7,856 bases of DNA from Candidatus Cloacimonadota bacterium (GCA_028681035.1 JAQUJJ010000156.1:1-7856); one strand, 5' to 3'. Shown: positions 1-5,736, counted from the stretch's first letter. Notes: a model not told the origin generated them from the sequence alone. A program made the numbers and translations.

Positions 1-242
1 TCAAACAGTCTCTTAACAAGGCTGCGATCTCCTAATATAATGTATGCCAATCTTCTGGCGTGAACAGTGTTTGCCTTTCCATAAGTAATCACACGGTCAA
101 CATGCCCTCTCATTTCTTTGGCTTTGGCAAGGGTTGTGTTAAGCTGTCCGTGTTCAACCATAGATTTGACGAGGTTTCTCATCATCAGGCGTCTGGCATC
201 CATTTCACGTCCGAATTTTCTACCTTCAAGTCTGTGTCGCAT
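1..242 (-). CDS. rplQ: 50S ribosomal protein L17, C-terminus cut by the window edge
   Basis: L17 is a large-subunit ribosomal protein that binds 23S rRNA near the exit-tunnel side of the subunit. I translated this frame by hand. It opens MRHRLEGRKFGREMDARR and continues with RNLVKSMVEHG and TTLAKAKEMRGHVDRVIT, the conserved N-terminal half of the family. Eighty codons are present and the frame is still open at base 1. The family is about 115-130 residues (127 in E. coli), so roughly one third is missing to the left. The ATG at 242-240 has GAAGG six bases upstream and gives the family-standard MRHR start. That start lies inside the last codons of rpoA, a 17-nt overlap, so translation is probably coupled to rpoA. 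As in most bacteria it follows rpoA and usually ends this operon. Identity is secure. Confidence 0.97.
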   Translation of the reverse strand, partial: MRHRLEGRKFGREMDARRLMMRNLVKSMVEHGQLNTTLAKAKEMRGHVDRVITYGKANTVHARRLAYIILGDRSLVKRLF

Positions 243-1386
243 TTTTTACCTTCTTTTTAGGGGCTGGAACAGGTTTACGGGGTGTGGCAGTTGCAATTTT
301 TTCGGAAGTAGCCTTATCCTTGGGAGTAACTTCCTTCGCAGCAGCTTTAACCTTTTCAGGTGTAGCTTTTTCTTCAGCAGGAAGAACACCGCGGCTTCTG
401 GCTTCTCTTATCTTCCGGTAGATGCCTTCAACATCCATACCAAGTTCCAGATCGTATTTTTTAAGTTTAATGATGATCTCTTCGAGGGATTTCTTGCCAA
501 AATTACGGAATTTCAGCATCTCTGCCTCGGATTTGGATACCAGTTCGCCGATGGTTTCAATCTTTGCTCCAGAGAGACAATTTGCGGCACGAACGGTTAG
601 TTCAATCTCCCGCACGCTCATCCGAAGAATGCGTTCCTTTTCTTCCAAATCTGGATCAAGTTCGATATCGCGTATGTATTCCGGTTCGGTTTCGAACTTG
701 GAAATCTTAGCAGCCATGTCTTTTAGTATCTTGGCAGCCAAGAACAATGCGATTTTAGGCTCGATAGCTCCATTTGAGTGGATATCCAAAATGAGCCTGT
801 CATAGTTCATTCTTTCTTTTACCCGCTGATGTGTAACACTGAAGTTAACCTTCAGAATCGGCGAATAGATAGAATCAATGGGAATAAACCCGACAGCTTT
901 CCCTTCGGGGTTTTGGCGATCTGAGGATACATATCCTCTGCCAATACCAACTATCATTTCGATTTTAAAATCAATATCTTCCACTACCTCAAGTAGGTAA
1001 AGGTCTTTATTGATGATTTTTATATTAGCATTCTCCTGGATAAGGGAAGCAGTAATAATCCCTTTCCCCTTGTGTTCCAGAACGATAGGTATTTCTTCTA
1101 CGGATGTGGAAAGAATCACGAGCTGCTTAATCCGCAGGATCAGATCAATATAATCTGAATTTGTGCCGGGGATTGGCAGGAATTCGTGGTGCAGACCTTC
1201 AATCCGCATAAAACGAACCGCAGCACCTTGTATGGAGGATAGTAAAACACGACGCAAGGTATTACCAAGCGTTGTACCAAATCCTGGCTCCAAGGGACCG
1301 ATTTCAAATTTGCCAAAATTGCGGGAATAAGTCGCTTTGTCAAAATCGACATCTTCCGGCATTTGCAAAGGTTCAAGATACATCAT
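226..1386 (-). CDS. rpoA: DNA-directed RNA polymerase subunit alpha, with a long Lys/Ala-rich C-terminal tail
   Basis: The alpha subunit dimerises to scaffold assembly of beta and beta', and contacts upstream promoter DNA and activators through its C-terminal domain. The 386-residue product shows the alpha-NTD signature FGKFEIGPLEPGFG then TLGNTLRRVLLSS (about residues 24-51, including the Arg pair of the assembly surface). A flexible linker rich in Glu and Asp lies at about 232-252. The alpha-CTD helix-hairpin-helix region follows at about 255-318; ELTVRAANCL keeps R266 and N269, the equivalents of E. coli DNA-binding R265 and N268. From about residue 331 to 386 there is a low-complexity Lys/Ala/Pro/Thr tail; E. 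coli alpha ends at 329. I chose the ATG at 1386, five bases after AAGGAG; the adjacent ATG at 1383 is equally possible. The frame remains open up to 1515, but those 43 codons overlap rpsD and resemble no alpha N-terminus. It lies 22 nt after rpsD and overlaps rplQ. Confidence 0.98.
   Translation of the reverse strand: MMYLEPLQMPEDVDFDKATYSRNFGKFEIGPLEPGFGTTLGNTLRRVLLSSIQGAAVRFMRIEGLHHEFLPIPGTNSDYIDLILRIKQLVILSTSVEEIPIVLEHKGKGIITASLIQENANIKIINKDLYLLEVVEDIDFKIEMIVGIGRGYVSSDRQNPEGKAVGFIPIDSIYSPILKVNFSVTHQRVKERMNYDRLILDIHSNGAIEPKIALFLAAKILKDMAAKISKFETEPEYIRDIELDPDLEEKERILRMSVREIELTVRAANCLSGAKIETIGELVSKSEAEMLKFRNFGKKSLEEIIIKLKKYDLELGMDVEGIYRKIREARSRGVLPAEEKATPEKVKAAAKEVTPKDKATSEKIATATPRKPVPAPKKKVKNATQT
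249..253 (-). promoter_or_regulatory. rplQ ribosome binding site inside rpoA
   Basis: GAAGG ends six bases before the rplQ ATG at 242. It is encoded within the Lys-rich end of RpoA (PKKKVKNATQT), so one stretch of bases serves both as lysine codons and as the SD for L17. Confidence 0.8.
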
Positions 1387-1409
1387 AGCTGCTCCTTGCT
1401 GATGAGCAT
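1383..1409 (-). other. Eight-codon frame bridging rpsD and rpoA
   Basis: The rpsD stop overlaps an ATG (TAATG at 1411-1407). This opens a frame encoding MLISKEQL that ends at TGA 1385-1383, which overlaps the rpoA start codon (ATGA). The rpoA SD lies inside this frame. No strong SD precedes it. It could pass re-initiating ribosomes from rpsD to rpoA, or be chance in a 22-nt gap. No protein function is proposed. Confidence 0.25.
1392..1397 (-). promoter_or_regulatory. rpoA ribosome binding site
   Basis: AAGGAG lies five bases before ATG 1386 and eight before ATG 1383. It decides against the much longer open frame that starts at 1515 inside rpsD. Either of the two adjacent ATGs could be used; they differ by one methionine. 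Confidence 0.85.
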
Positions 1410-2026
1410 TACTTGGAATAGAACTCAACGATGAGACGAAGGTCAACAGTGACCGGTATCTCGCTAACTGCGGGAATTGCGTTGAATTGACCGCGGAAAT
1501 TCTCTTTATCAACACTCAGCCATGTATAGGGTGAGCTTACTTCGGTTCTTTCTGTGGCTTCTACCAGAAGCTTCATGCCTCTGCTATTGGGGCGAACTTC
1601 AATGATATCTCCAACCTTAACAAGGAATGACGGGATATCAACTTTTTTGCCGTTTACCATGAAATGACCGTGGGTAACAAACTGACGTGACTGCATACGT
1701 GTAACCGCAAAACCAAGGCGGTAAACGACGTTATCCAAGCGACGTTCAAGCAATTGCATCAAGTTATCGCCGGTAACACCAGTAGCCTTAGCAGCTTTTA
1801 CGAAGTAATTCTTAAACTGCTTTTCCATCAAACAATAGGTGGACCGTAGTTTTTGCTTCTCGCGAAGGTGAACTCCATAATCGCTTAGTTTACGACGCAT
1901 GTTCTTGCCATGCTGACCGGGAGGGAATTTCCGTTTTGCTAGGATTTTGTCATATTTGGCATTACCAAAGATGTTTTCTCCAAACTTGCGGCACAATCTT
2001 GCTTTGGGACCAGTATATCTTGCCAT
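1409..2026 (-). CDS. rpsD: 30S ribosomal protein S4
   Basis: S4 is a primary 16S rRNA binder that nucleates assembly of the 5' domain of the 30S subunit and lines the mRNA entry channel. In enterobacteria it also represses its own operon and can act in rRNA antitermination. The 205 residues match the usual 200-210. The N-terminal segment MARYTGPKARLCRKFGENIF is followed by KRKFPPGQHG (31-40) and LREKQKLRSTY. The S4 RNA-binding domain starts at about RRLDNVVYRLGFA (95-107) and includes THGHFMVNGKKVDIPS (118-133). Only C12 and C65 are present, with no CxxC cluster, so this is the zinc-free (C-minus) form. ATG 2026 follows TAAGGAGAGG; the TAA of that sequence is the rpsK stop, 11 nt away. The stop TAA overlaps a following ATG (TAATG), which opens a tiny frame described separately. 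Identity is secure. Confidence 0.98.
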   Translation of the reverse strand: MARYTGPKARLCRKFGENIFGNAKYDKILAKRKFPPGQHGKNMRRKLSDYGVHLREKQKLRSTYCLMEKQFKNYFVKAAKATGVTGDNLMQLLERRLDNVVYRLGFAVTRMQSRQFVTHGHFMVNGKKVDIPSFLVKVGDIIEVRPNSRGMKLLVEATERTEVSSPYTWLSVDKENFRGQFNAIPAVSEIPVTVDLRLIVEFYSK

Positions 2027-2037
2027 TATTCCTCTCC

Positions 2038-2427
2038 TTATATCCTTCTGGTTTTAGGTGGACGGCAGCCGTTATGAGGGATAGGGGTTTCGTCCTTAAT
2101 CATGGTAACTTTTATTCCTGCAGCATTTACCGCACGAATGGCAGATTCTCTACCACCACCAGGACCTTTAACGATTACACCAACCTTCTGGATTCCCATT
2201 TCCGATCCAATTTTAGCAACTTCAGCAGCAGCTATCTGTGCAGCAAATGGTGTACTTTTACGTGAACCCTTGTTACCAACTTTTCCACCGCTTGACCAAG
2301 CTAGAACGTTTCCTGCACGGTCGGTTAGCGATATGATTGTATTATTAAAGCTCGAATGTACGAAGACCAAGCCTTCATCAAAGGCAAGACGAACGCGTTT
2401 TTTCTTAACTCTAGTTTTCTTAGCCAT
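2038..2427 (-). CDS. rpsK: 30S ribosomal protein S11
   Basis: S11 sits on the platform of the 30S subunit, binds 16S rRNA with S6/S18 and S7, and helps shape the E-site and the exit path of mRNA. The 129 residues equal the E. coli length. After a basic N-terminus ([14 protein letters not shown]) come the core segments [15 protein letters not shown] (23-37), [20 protein letters not shown] (45-64) and [13 protein letters not shown] (87-99), ending [16 protein letters not shown]119-G120 matches the Asn-Gly pair that becomes isoaspartate in E. coli S11 (known for the family, not visible here). The ATG at 2427 is preceded by TAGGAG with six-base spacing, and its TAG is the rpsM stop. Gap to rpsM is 9 nt and to rpsD 11 nt. 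Confidence 0.98.
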   Translation of the reverse strand: MAKKTRVKKKRVRLAFDEGLVFVHSSFNNTIISLTDRAGNVLAWSSGGKVGNKGSRKSTPFAAQIAAAEVAKIGSEMGIQKVGVIVKGPGGGRESAIRAVNAAGIKVTMIKDETPIPHNGCRPPKTRRI

Positions 2428-2436
2428 TACAAACTC

Positions 2437-2805
2437 CTACTTCTTCTTCTTAATTGCGCTGCCCTTGGGACCTTTACGGGTTCTGGCATTAGTATGAGTG
2501 CGTTGTCCACGCACGGGAAGTCCACGTTTGTGGCGCATGCCACGATAGCAGCCAATTTCCATTAGACGCTTGATGTTCATGGCAACTTGAGTCCTGAGGC
2601 TACCTTCCACAACATAATCATTCTGGATGATGTCGCGAATAAGTTTCTCTTCGTCAAGGCTAAGGTCTTGGACCTTCTTCATTTCGTCGATGTTAGCTTT
2701 TCTGCAAATATCTTTGGCATGGGTTCGTCCAATACCATAGATATAGGTAAGCCCAATGAACAGTCTCTTAGTTCTGGGAAGTTCAATACCTGCGATGTGT
2801 GCCAA
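2437..2805 (-). CDS. rpsM: 30S ribosomal protein S13, TTG start
   Basis: S13 is in the head of the 30S subunit, forms inter-subunit bridges with the 50S, and its C-terminal tail reaches the P-site tRNA. The 122 residues are a typical length. The start [14 protein letters not shown] is followed by the helix-two-turn-helix [16 protein letters not shown] (about 18-33). The signature [20 protein letters not shown] lies near the C-terminus (86-105), then a basic tail ending in four lysines. The start codon is TTG (2805-2803). There is no ATG or other plausible start in frame, the protein N-terminus is exactly the family's, and TAAGGAGG ends four bases upstream, so the start is well supported. That SD contains the stop codon of rpmJ. 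In E. coli the S4 repressor site lies just upstream of rpsM; here only 9 nt separate it from rpmJ. Confidence 0.98.
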   Translation of the reverse strand: MAHIAGIELPRTKRLFIGLTYIYGIGRTHAKDICRKANIDEMKKVQDLSLDEEKLIRDIIQNDYVVEGSLRTQVAMNIKRLMEIGCYRGMRHKRGLPVRGQRTHTNARTRKGPKGSAIKKKK

Positions 2806-2809
2806 ATAT

Positions 2810-2817
2810 CCTCCTTA
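2810..2817 (-). promoter_or_regulatory. rpsM ribosome binding site fused to the rpmJ stop codon
   Basis: TAAGGAGG is a perfect eight-base complement to the 3' end of typical bacterial 16S rRNA. Its first three bases are the rpmJ stop. Only four bases (ATAT) follow before the TTG start. The strong site probably compensates for the weak start codon (inference). Confidence 0.88.
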
Positions 2818-2931
2818 ACCCTGTCTCTGCTTGTGTTTGGGGTTAGAGCTGCAGATAACGCGAATAACGCCGTGGCGTTTGATTATTCTACAATCTTTGC
2901 AGATCACTTTAACGGAAGCTTTCACTTTCAT
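2815..2931 (-). CDS. rpmJ: 50S ribosomal protein L36 (zinc-ribbon form)
   Basis: L36 is the smallest ribosomal protein and a late-assembling component that helps organise the 23S rRNA tertiary structure of the 50S subunit. I translated it by hand because it is only 38 codons. It opens [20 protein letters not shown] and ends NPKHKQRQG, the standard length and pattern. The four zinc ligands are present at C11, C14, C27 and H33 (C-x2-C-x12-C-x5-H), so this is the zinc-binding (C-plus) version. The ATG at 2931 has AAGGAG six bases upstream. Its TAA stop forms the first three bases of the rpsM ribosome binding site. It sits between infA (42 nt away) and rpsM (9 nt away), the usual position in the alpha operon. 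Confidence 0.97.
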   Translation of the reverse strand: MKVKASVKVICKDCRIIKRHGVIRVICSSNPKHKQRQG

Positions 2932-2948
2932 TGTTATCTCCTTGCCTT

Positions 2949-2963
2949 ATGCTAAAATAGCAT
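2949..2963 (-). repeat. Perfect 6-bp inverted repeat in the infA-rpmJ gap
   Basis: ATGCTA and TAGCAT flank three bases. In the transcript this could fold as a six-pair hairpin with a UUU loop. It lies in the longest gap of the window, ten bases before infA's stop on one side and six bases before the rpmJ SD on the other. No U-run follows on the RNA, so it is not an intrinsic terminator. It might protect the mRNA or modulate rpmJ translation, or be chance. Confidence 0.4.
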
Positions 2964-2973
2964 CTTGCAATCT

Positions 2974-3192
2974 TTATTTATAACGGTATGTAATTCTACC
3001 GCGGGACAGGTCATAGGGCGAAAGCTCTACTTTAACCTTATCTCCGGGCAGGATTCTAATATAATTCATACGCATCTTACCAGAGGAATGGGCTAGTATC
3101 CCATGTCCGTTTTCCAGTTCAACGCGAAAAGTTGTATTCGGAAGAGCATCTGTAACAACACCTTCCACTTCTATAACTCCAGATTTACTCAT
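2974..3192 (-). CDS. infA: Translation initiation factor IF-1
   Basis: IF-1 binds the A site of the 30S subunit during initiation, blocks elongator tRNA from it and boosts the activity of IF-2 and IF-3. At 72 residues this is the canonical length, a single OB-fold (S1-like) domain. Diagnostic segments are [20 protein letters not shown] (6-25), [27 protein letters not shown] (37-53) and the C-terminus [15 protein letters not shown]. The ATG at 3192 has GAGGAG eight bases upstream. The stop codon of map (TGA) supplies part of that site, with only 12 nt between the genes. The following gap to rpmJ, 42 nt, is the longest in the window and contains a small inverted repeat. Identity is secure. Confidence 0.98.
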   Translation of the reverse strand: MSKSGVIEVEGVVTDALPNTTFRVELENGHGILAHSSGKMRMNYIRILPGDKVKVELSPYDLSRGRITYRYK

Positions 3193-3204
3193 AAATACTA
3201 CTCC

Positions 3205-3963
3205 TCATGCAATCGTTAGAATTTCGGGATCACCATCAGTAACAAGAATGGTATGTTCGTAGTGTGCAGATAATGAATTATCAGCCACGTGGAATTCCCA
3301 GCCTTTTTCTTTGACGCTATTGGTGCCAATGTTTACCATCGGTTCAATGGCAAATGTCATGCCTGCTGCAATCCTGGGTCCACGTCCGGCAGCACCGAAG
3401 TTTGGGATTTGCGGTTCTTCGTGCAGATGTCTGCCGACACCATGACCAGTTAGATTATCTGCTACAAAATACCCCATGGATGCAACGTATGTCCCAATAG
3501 CATGGGAAATATCGCCCACACGGTTACCTGGTCTTGCAGCGGCGATACCGAGATAAAGAGATTCATTGGTTACACACAGTAGCTTTTCAGCCGCATCTGT
3601 AACAGAACCAACTCTATAGGTACGGGCTGCATCACCATGGTATCCATCCATTACTACACCAACGTCGATACCGATAATATCGCCTTCTTTAAGAATGAGA
3701 TCACGACGGGGAATACCATGCACAATTGCAGAGTTCACAGAGGCACAGATAGAGCCAGGAAAAGGTTTCAGTCCTGGAATCTGGTAACCCTTGAAGGATG
3801 GAATGCCTCCGCGACTGCGAATGAAATCCTCGGTATATTCGTCCAACTCAAGAGTGTTTACTCCGGGGCGGATAATTCCTTCAAGTGAATCTAGCAGGCT
3901 GCCGATAATTTGACAGCTTTTGCGCATTTTCGTTATCTCAGAAGACGTTTTGAGGTAGATCAT
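3205..3963 (-). CDS. map: Methionine aminopeptidase, type I
   Basis: This cytosolic metallopeptidase removes the initiator methionine from new proteins after deformylation, when the second residue is small. The product is 252 residues, a type Ia enzyme without an N-terminal zinc finger. All five metal ligands are visible: D100 in GIDVG, D111 in GDAART, H174 in GHGVG, E207 in FAIEPM and E236 in HYEHT. H82 (VHGIP) and H181 (HEEPQ) match the substrate-binding histidines of the E. coli enzyme. The start MIYLKTSSEITKMRKS is the family form. ATG 3963 lies 2 nt after the secY stop (TAAATATG) with only a weak GAG upstream, so expression probably depends on coupling to secY. adk, which often lies between secY and map, is absent here. 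Gap to infA is 12 nt. Confidence 0.98.
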   Translation of the reverse strand: MIYLKTSSEITKMRKSCQIIGSLLDSLEGIIRPGVNTLELDEYTEDFIRSRGGIPSFKGYQIPGLKPFPGSICASVNSAIVHGIPRRDLILKEGDIIGIDVGVVMDGYHGDAARTYRVGSVTDAAEKLLCVTNESLYLGIAAARPGNRVGDISHAIGTYVASMGYFVADNLTGHGVGRHLHEEPQIPNFGAAGRGPRIAAGMTFAIEPMVNIGTNSVKEKGWEFHVADNSLSAHYEHTILVTDGDPEILTIA

Positions 3964-3965
3964 AT

Positions 3966-5279
3966 TTAGCTCGAGCGACCGCGGAGTTTACCTTTTTTCA
4001 TAAATCCATCATAATGGCGCATAACCAAATGGGATTCAATCTGTTGAAGTGTGTCCAAAGCCACGCCAACCACAATGATTAAGCCTGTTCCACCAAAATA
4101 GAAGGGCAAATCAAAACGATTACTCATAATCTCTGGTAGCAAGGCTACAAAAGCAAAGAACACAGCACCAGGAAGAGTAATCCTCACTAACACACTGTTA
4201 ATGTACTCAGCAGTTTTTTTACCGGGCTTTTTACCAGGTATATGCCCACCGTATTTCACCATATTTTCCGCCATTTCTGTTGGGTTCAGCACTATTGCTG
4301 TGTAGAAATATGCGAAGAAAATAATGAATGCAACGTACAATACTGTGTAAAGTATGGCACCGGGCGATAACCATATTTGTAAAGTAGCCCAAAAACCTCC
4401 GCTACGCCCTAAGAAAGCGGCGATTGTAGCAGGAAACATCAGGATACTTTGAGCAAAGATAATGGGAATCACACCAGCAGTATTCACTCTTAATGGAATA
4501 TAGGTACTCTGTCCACCATACACGCGGCGACCAACGATACGTTTGGCATATTGAACCGGTATTTTGCGAATGGCTTCGGTAACAAATATCACAGCGGCAG
4601 TAACAGCTACCATTAGTAATACCGCAGAAATAGCTTTCCACGCATAGCTTGGCTCAGAACCAACTTTTTGGAACATCCGAATAAAGCCTGCGGGATAACG
4701 CGCAATGATACCTGCGAATATTATCAAGGATATGCCATTGCCAATGCCATGCTCGGTGATTTGCTCACCTATCCACATGACTATCATTGTGCCCGTAATT
4801 AAGGTAATGATGCCGGTTACATGAAAAAGAACTCCCGGATTGGGGATAACACCACCAGAAAGGTTAGTAAGCCACATTGTGATTGTAATCGAGTTAAAAG
4901 CAGCTAAGCCAACCGTACCGTAGCGGGTAATCTGGTTCAATTTCTTCTGTCCATCCGCACCTTCTTTGCGCAGCTTTTCAAAATAAGGAATAATGCTTCC
5001 TAAAAGCTGGATCACAATCGAAGCTGTGATATATGGCATAATACCGAGTGCAAACACCGAAGCGCGTTCGAAATTACCACCAACAAAGAGATCCAAAAGA
5101 CCAAAGAGAGTGTTTCCACCTTCCCTTGCTCCTTCAAAAAAGGCTCTTAAAGCGGTTGCATCAACGCCGGGAATAGGAACAAAGCTCCCCATCCGGTATA
5201 GCACTAAGAATAGTGCGGTAAATAATATTTTCTTCTTCAAGTCCGGAATCCGGAACATGTTGCTTATAGTCTTGAACAA
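3966..5279 (-). CDS. secY: Protein translocase subunit SecY, TTG start
   Basis: SecY is the channel-forming inner-membrane subunit of the SecYEG translocon, moving unfolded proteins across or into the membrane with SecA or the ribosome. The 437 residues hold about ten hydrophobic segments, including 14-32, 74-98, 151-172, 216-237, 270-291, 307-333, 366-383 and 396-411. Family markers are RMGSFVPIPGVD (29-40), MPYITASIVIQLL (81-93), EHGIGNGISLIIFAGI (176-191), and the cytoplasmic C4 loop QYAKRIVGRRVYGGQSTYIP (243-262). The C5 loop reads HIPGKKPGKKTAEY (346-359); K351 occupies the position of E. coli R357, normally Arg. The TTG at 5279 gives MFKTISNMFRIPDLKKKI, which matches the family N-terminus, and GGAGG lies nine bases upstream inside rplO. 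The next in-frame ATG (5258) would remove seven of these residues and is less likely. Only one base separates the gene from the rplO stop. Confidence 0.98.
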   Translation of the reverse strand: MFKTISNMFRIPDLKKKILFTALFLVLYRMGSFVPIPGVDATALRAFFEGAREGGNTLFGLLDLFVGGNFERASVFALGIMPYITASIVIQLLGSIIPYFEKLRKEGADGQKKLNQITRYGTVGLAAFNSITITMWLTNLSGGVIPNPGVLFHVTGIITLITGTMIVMWIGEQITEHGIGNGISLIIFAGIIARYPAGFIRMFQKVGSEPSYAWKAISAVLLMVAVTAAVIFVTEAIRKIPVQYAKRIVGRRVYGGQSTYIPLRVNTAGVIPIIFAQSILMFPATIAAFLGRSGGFWATLQIWLSPGAILYTVLYVAFIIFFAYFYTAIVLNPTEMAENMVKYGGHIPGKKPGKKTAEYINSVLVRITLPGAVFFAFVALLPEIMSNRFDLPFYFGGTGLIIVVGVALDTLQQIESHLVMRHYDGFMKKGKLRGRSS

Positions 5280-5280
5280 G

Positions 5281-5736
5281 TTACACTACCTCCGCCTTGC
5301 CACCGCACTTTTCAATAATCTCTTTAGCCCTCTTAGAGAAAGCGTGAGCTTTGATATGCACAGTTTTTGTGAATTCTTCCTGTACGCCAGCAAGTACTTT
5401 TACTGGAGCATGAGATTTCTTTCCCTTTGAAGGGATTAGTCCCATATTTTCCAGCATCGCTACATCAAATTCTGTCTCTTCTAAGGTTTGTAAACGGTTA
5501 AGATTAAGTGCCCTGTAACCAACACGGAAGATATTCTTAAATCCACGTTTGGGTAAACGGCGGTGAATGGGCATCTGTCCACCTTCAAAAGCAGCAGATA
5601 CATTTCCACCGGAACGGGCTTTCTTACCCTTGTGTCCACGACCGGCTTGTTTGCCGGTGCCGGAACCCTGTCCCTTTCCGAGACGTTTCTTATTTTTTCT
5701 TCCAGCAGGTTTGCCAAGATTAGTTAAGGTCAACAT
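5281..5736 (-). CDS. rplO: 50S ribosomal protein L15
   Basis: L15 is a large-subunit protein that assembles late and binds 23S rRNA near the central protuberance. The 151 residues fit the family (about 144-150). The Gly/Lys-rich extended N-terminus carries the signature KRLGKGQGSGTGKQAGRGHK (17-36), then KARSGG, FEGGQMPIHRRLPKRGF (50-66), and a folded C-terminal domain with PVKVLAGVQ. The ATG at 5736 follows GGGAG with seven-base spacing; that site is within the end of rpmD, whose stop is only 2 nt upstream. The final codons (KAEVV) contain the GGAGG that serves secY. Coupled translation through rpmD-rplO-secY is likely from this spacing (inference). Confidence 0.98.
   Translation of the reverse strand: MLTLTNLGKPAGRKNKKRLGKGQGSGTGKQAGRGHKGKKARSGGNVSAAFEGGQMPIHRRLPKRGFKNIFRVGYRALNLNRLQTLEETEFDVAMLENMGLIPSKGKKSHAPVKVLAGVQEEFTKTVHIKAHAFSKRAKEIIEKCGGKAEVV
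5289..5293 (-). promoter_or_regulatory. secY ribosome binding site inside rplO
   Basis: GGAGG, encoded in the last codons of rplO (KAEVV), lies nine bases before TTG 5279. It supports the TTG start over the ATG at 5258, which would be 30 bases from this site. Confidence 0.75.

Noticed and set aside
118..600. Plus-strand open frame of 160 codons
   Set aside because: It is antisense to rpoA and rplQ, has Cys/Phe/Ser-rich composition typical of a shadow frame, and matches no family I recognise.
1383..1386. Two start codons at rpoA (ATGATG) read as a tandem-start signal
   Set aside because: They differ by one methionine and the SD suits either; this is common and carries no further information.
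1387..1515. N-terminal extension of rpoA by 43 codons, starting inside rpsD
   Set aside because: The extension overlaps rpsD coding sequence in another frame, has no likeness to alpha N-termini, and a proper SD precedes the ATG at 1386.
2587..2955. Plus-strand open frame of 122 codons across rpsM and rpmJ
   Set aside because: It lies opposite two certain ribosomal genes, and its composition is that of a reverse-complement shadow.
2949..2963. Intrinsic terminator in the infA-rpmJ gap
   Set aside because: The stem is only six pairs, half of them A-U or weaker in effect, and no U-run follows it on the minus-strand transcript.
2932..2973. Promoter for the alpha half of the operon
   Set aside because: The gap is too short for convincing -35 and -10 boxes with proper spacing, and I saw no clear pair.
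4402..4641. Same-strand frame inside secY (79 codons)
   Set aside because: It is out of frame within a conserved secY segment, Cys/Tyr-rich and without family likeness.
4993..5430. Plus-strand open frame of 145 codons opposite secY and rplO
   Set aside because: It is a shadow of the secY/rplO coding strand with no recognisable domain.
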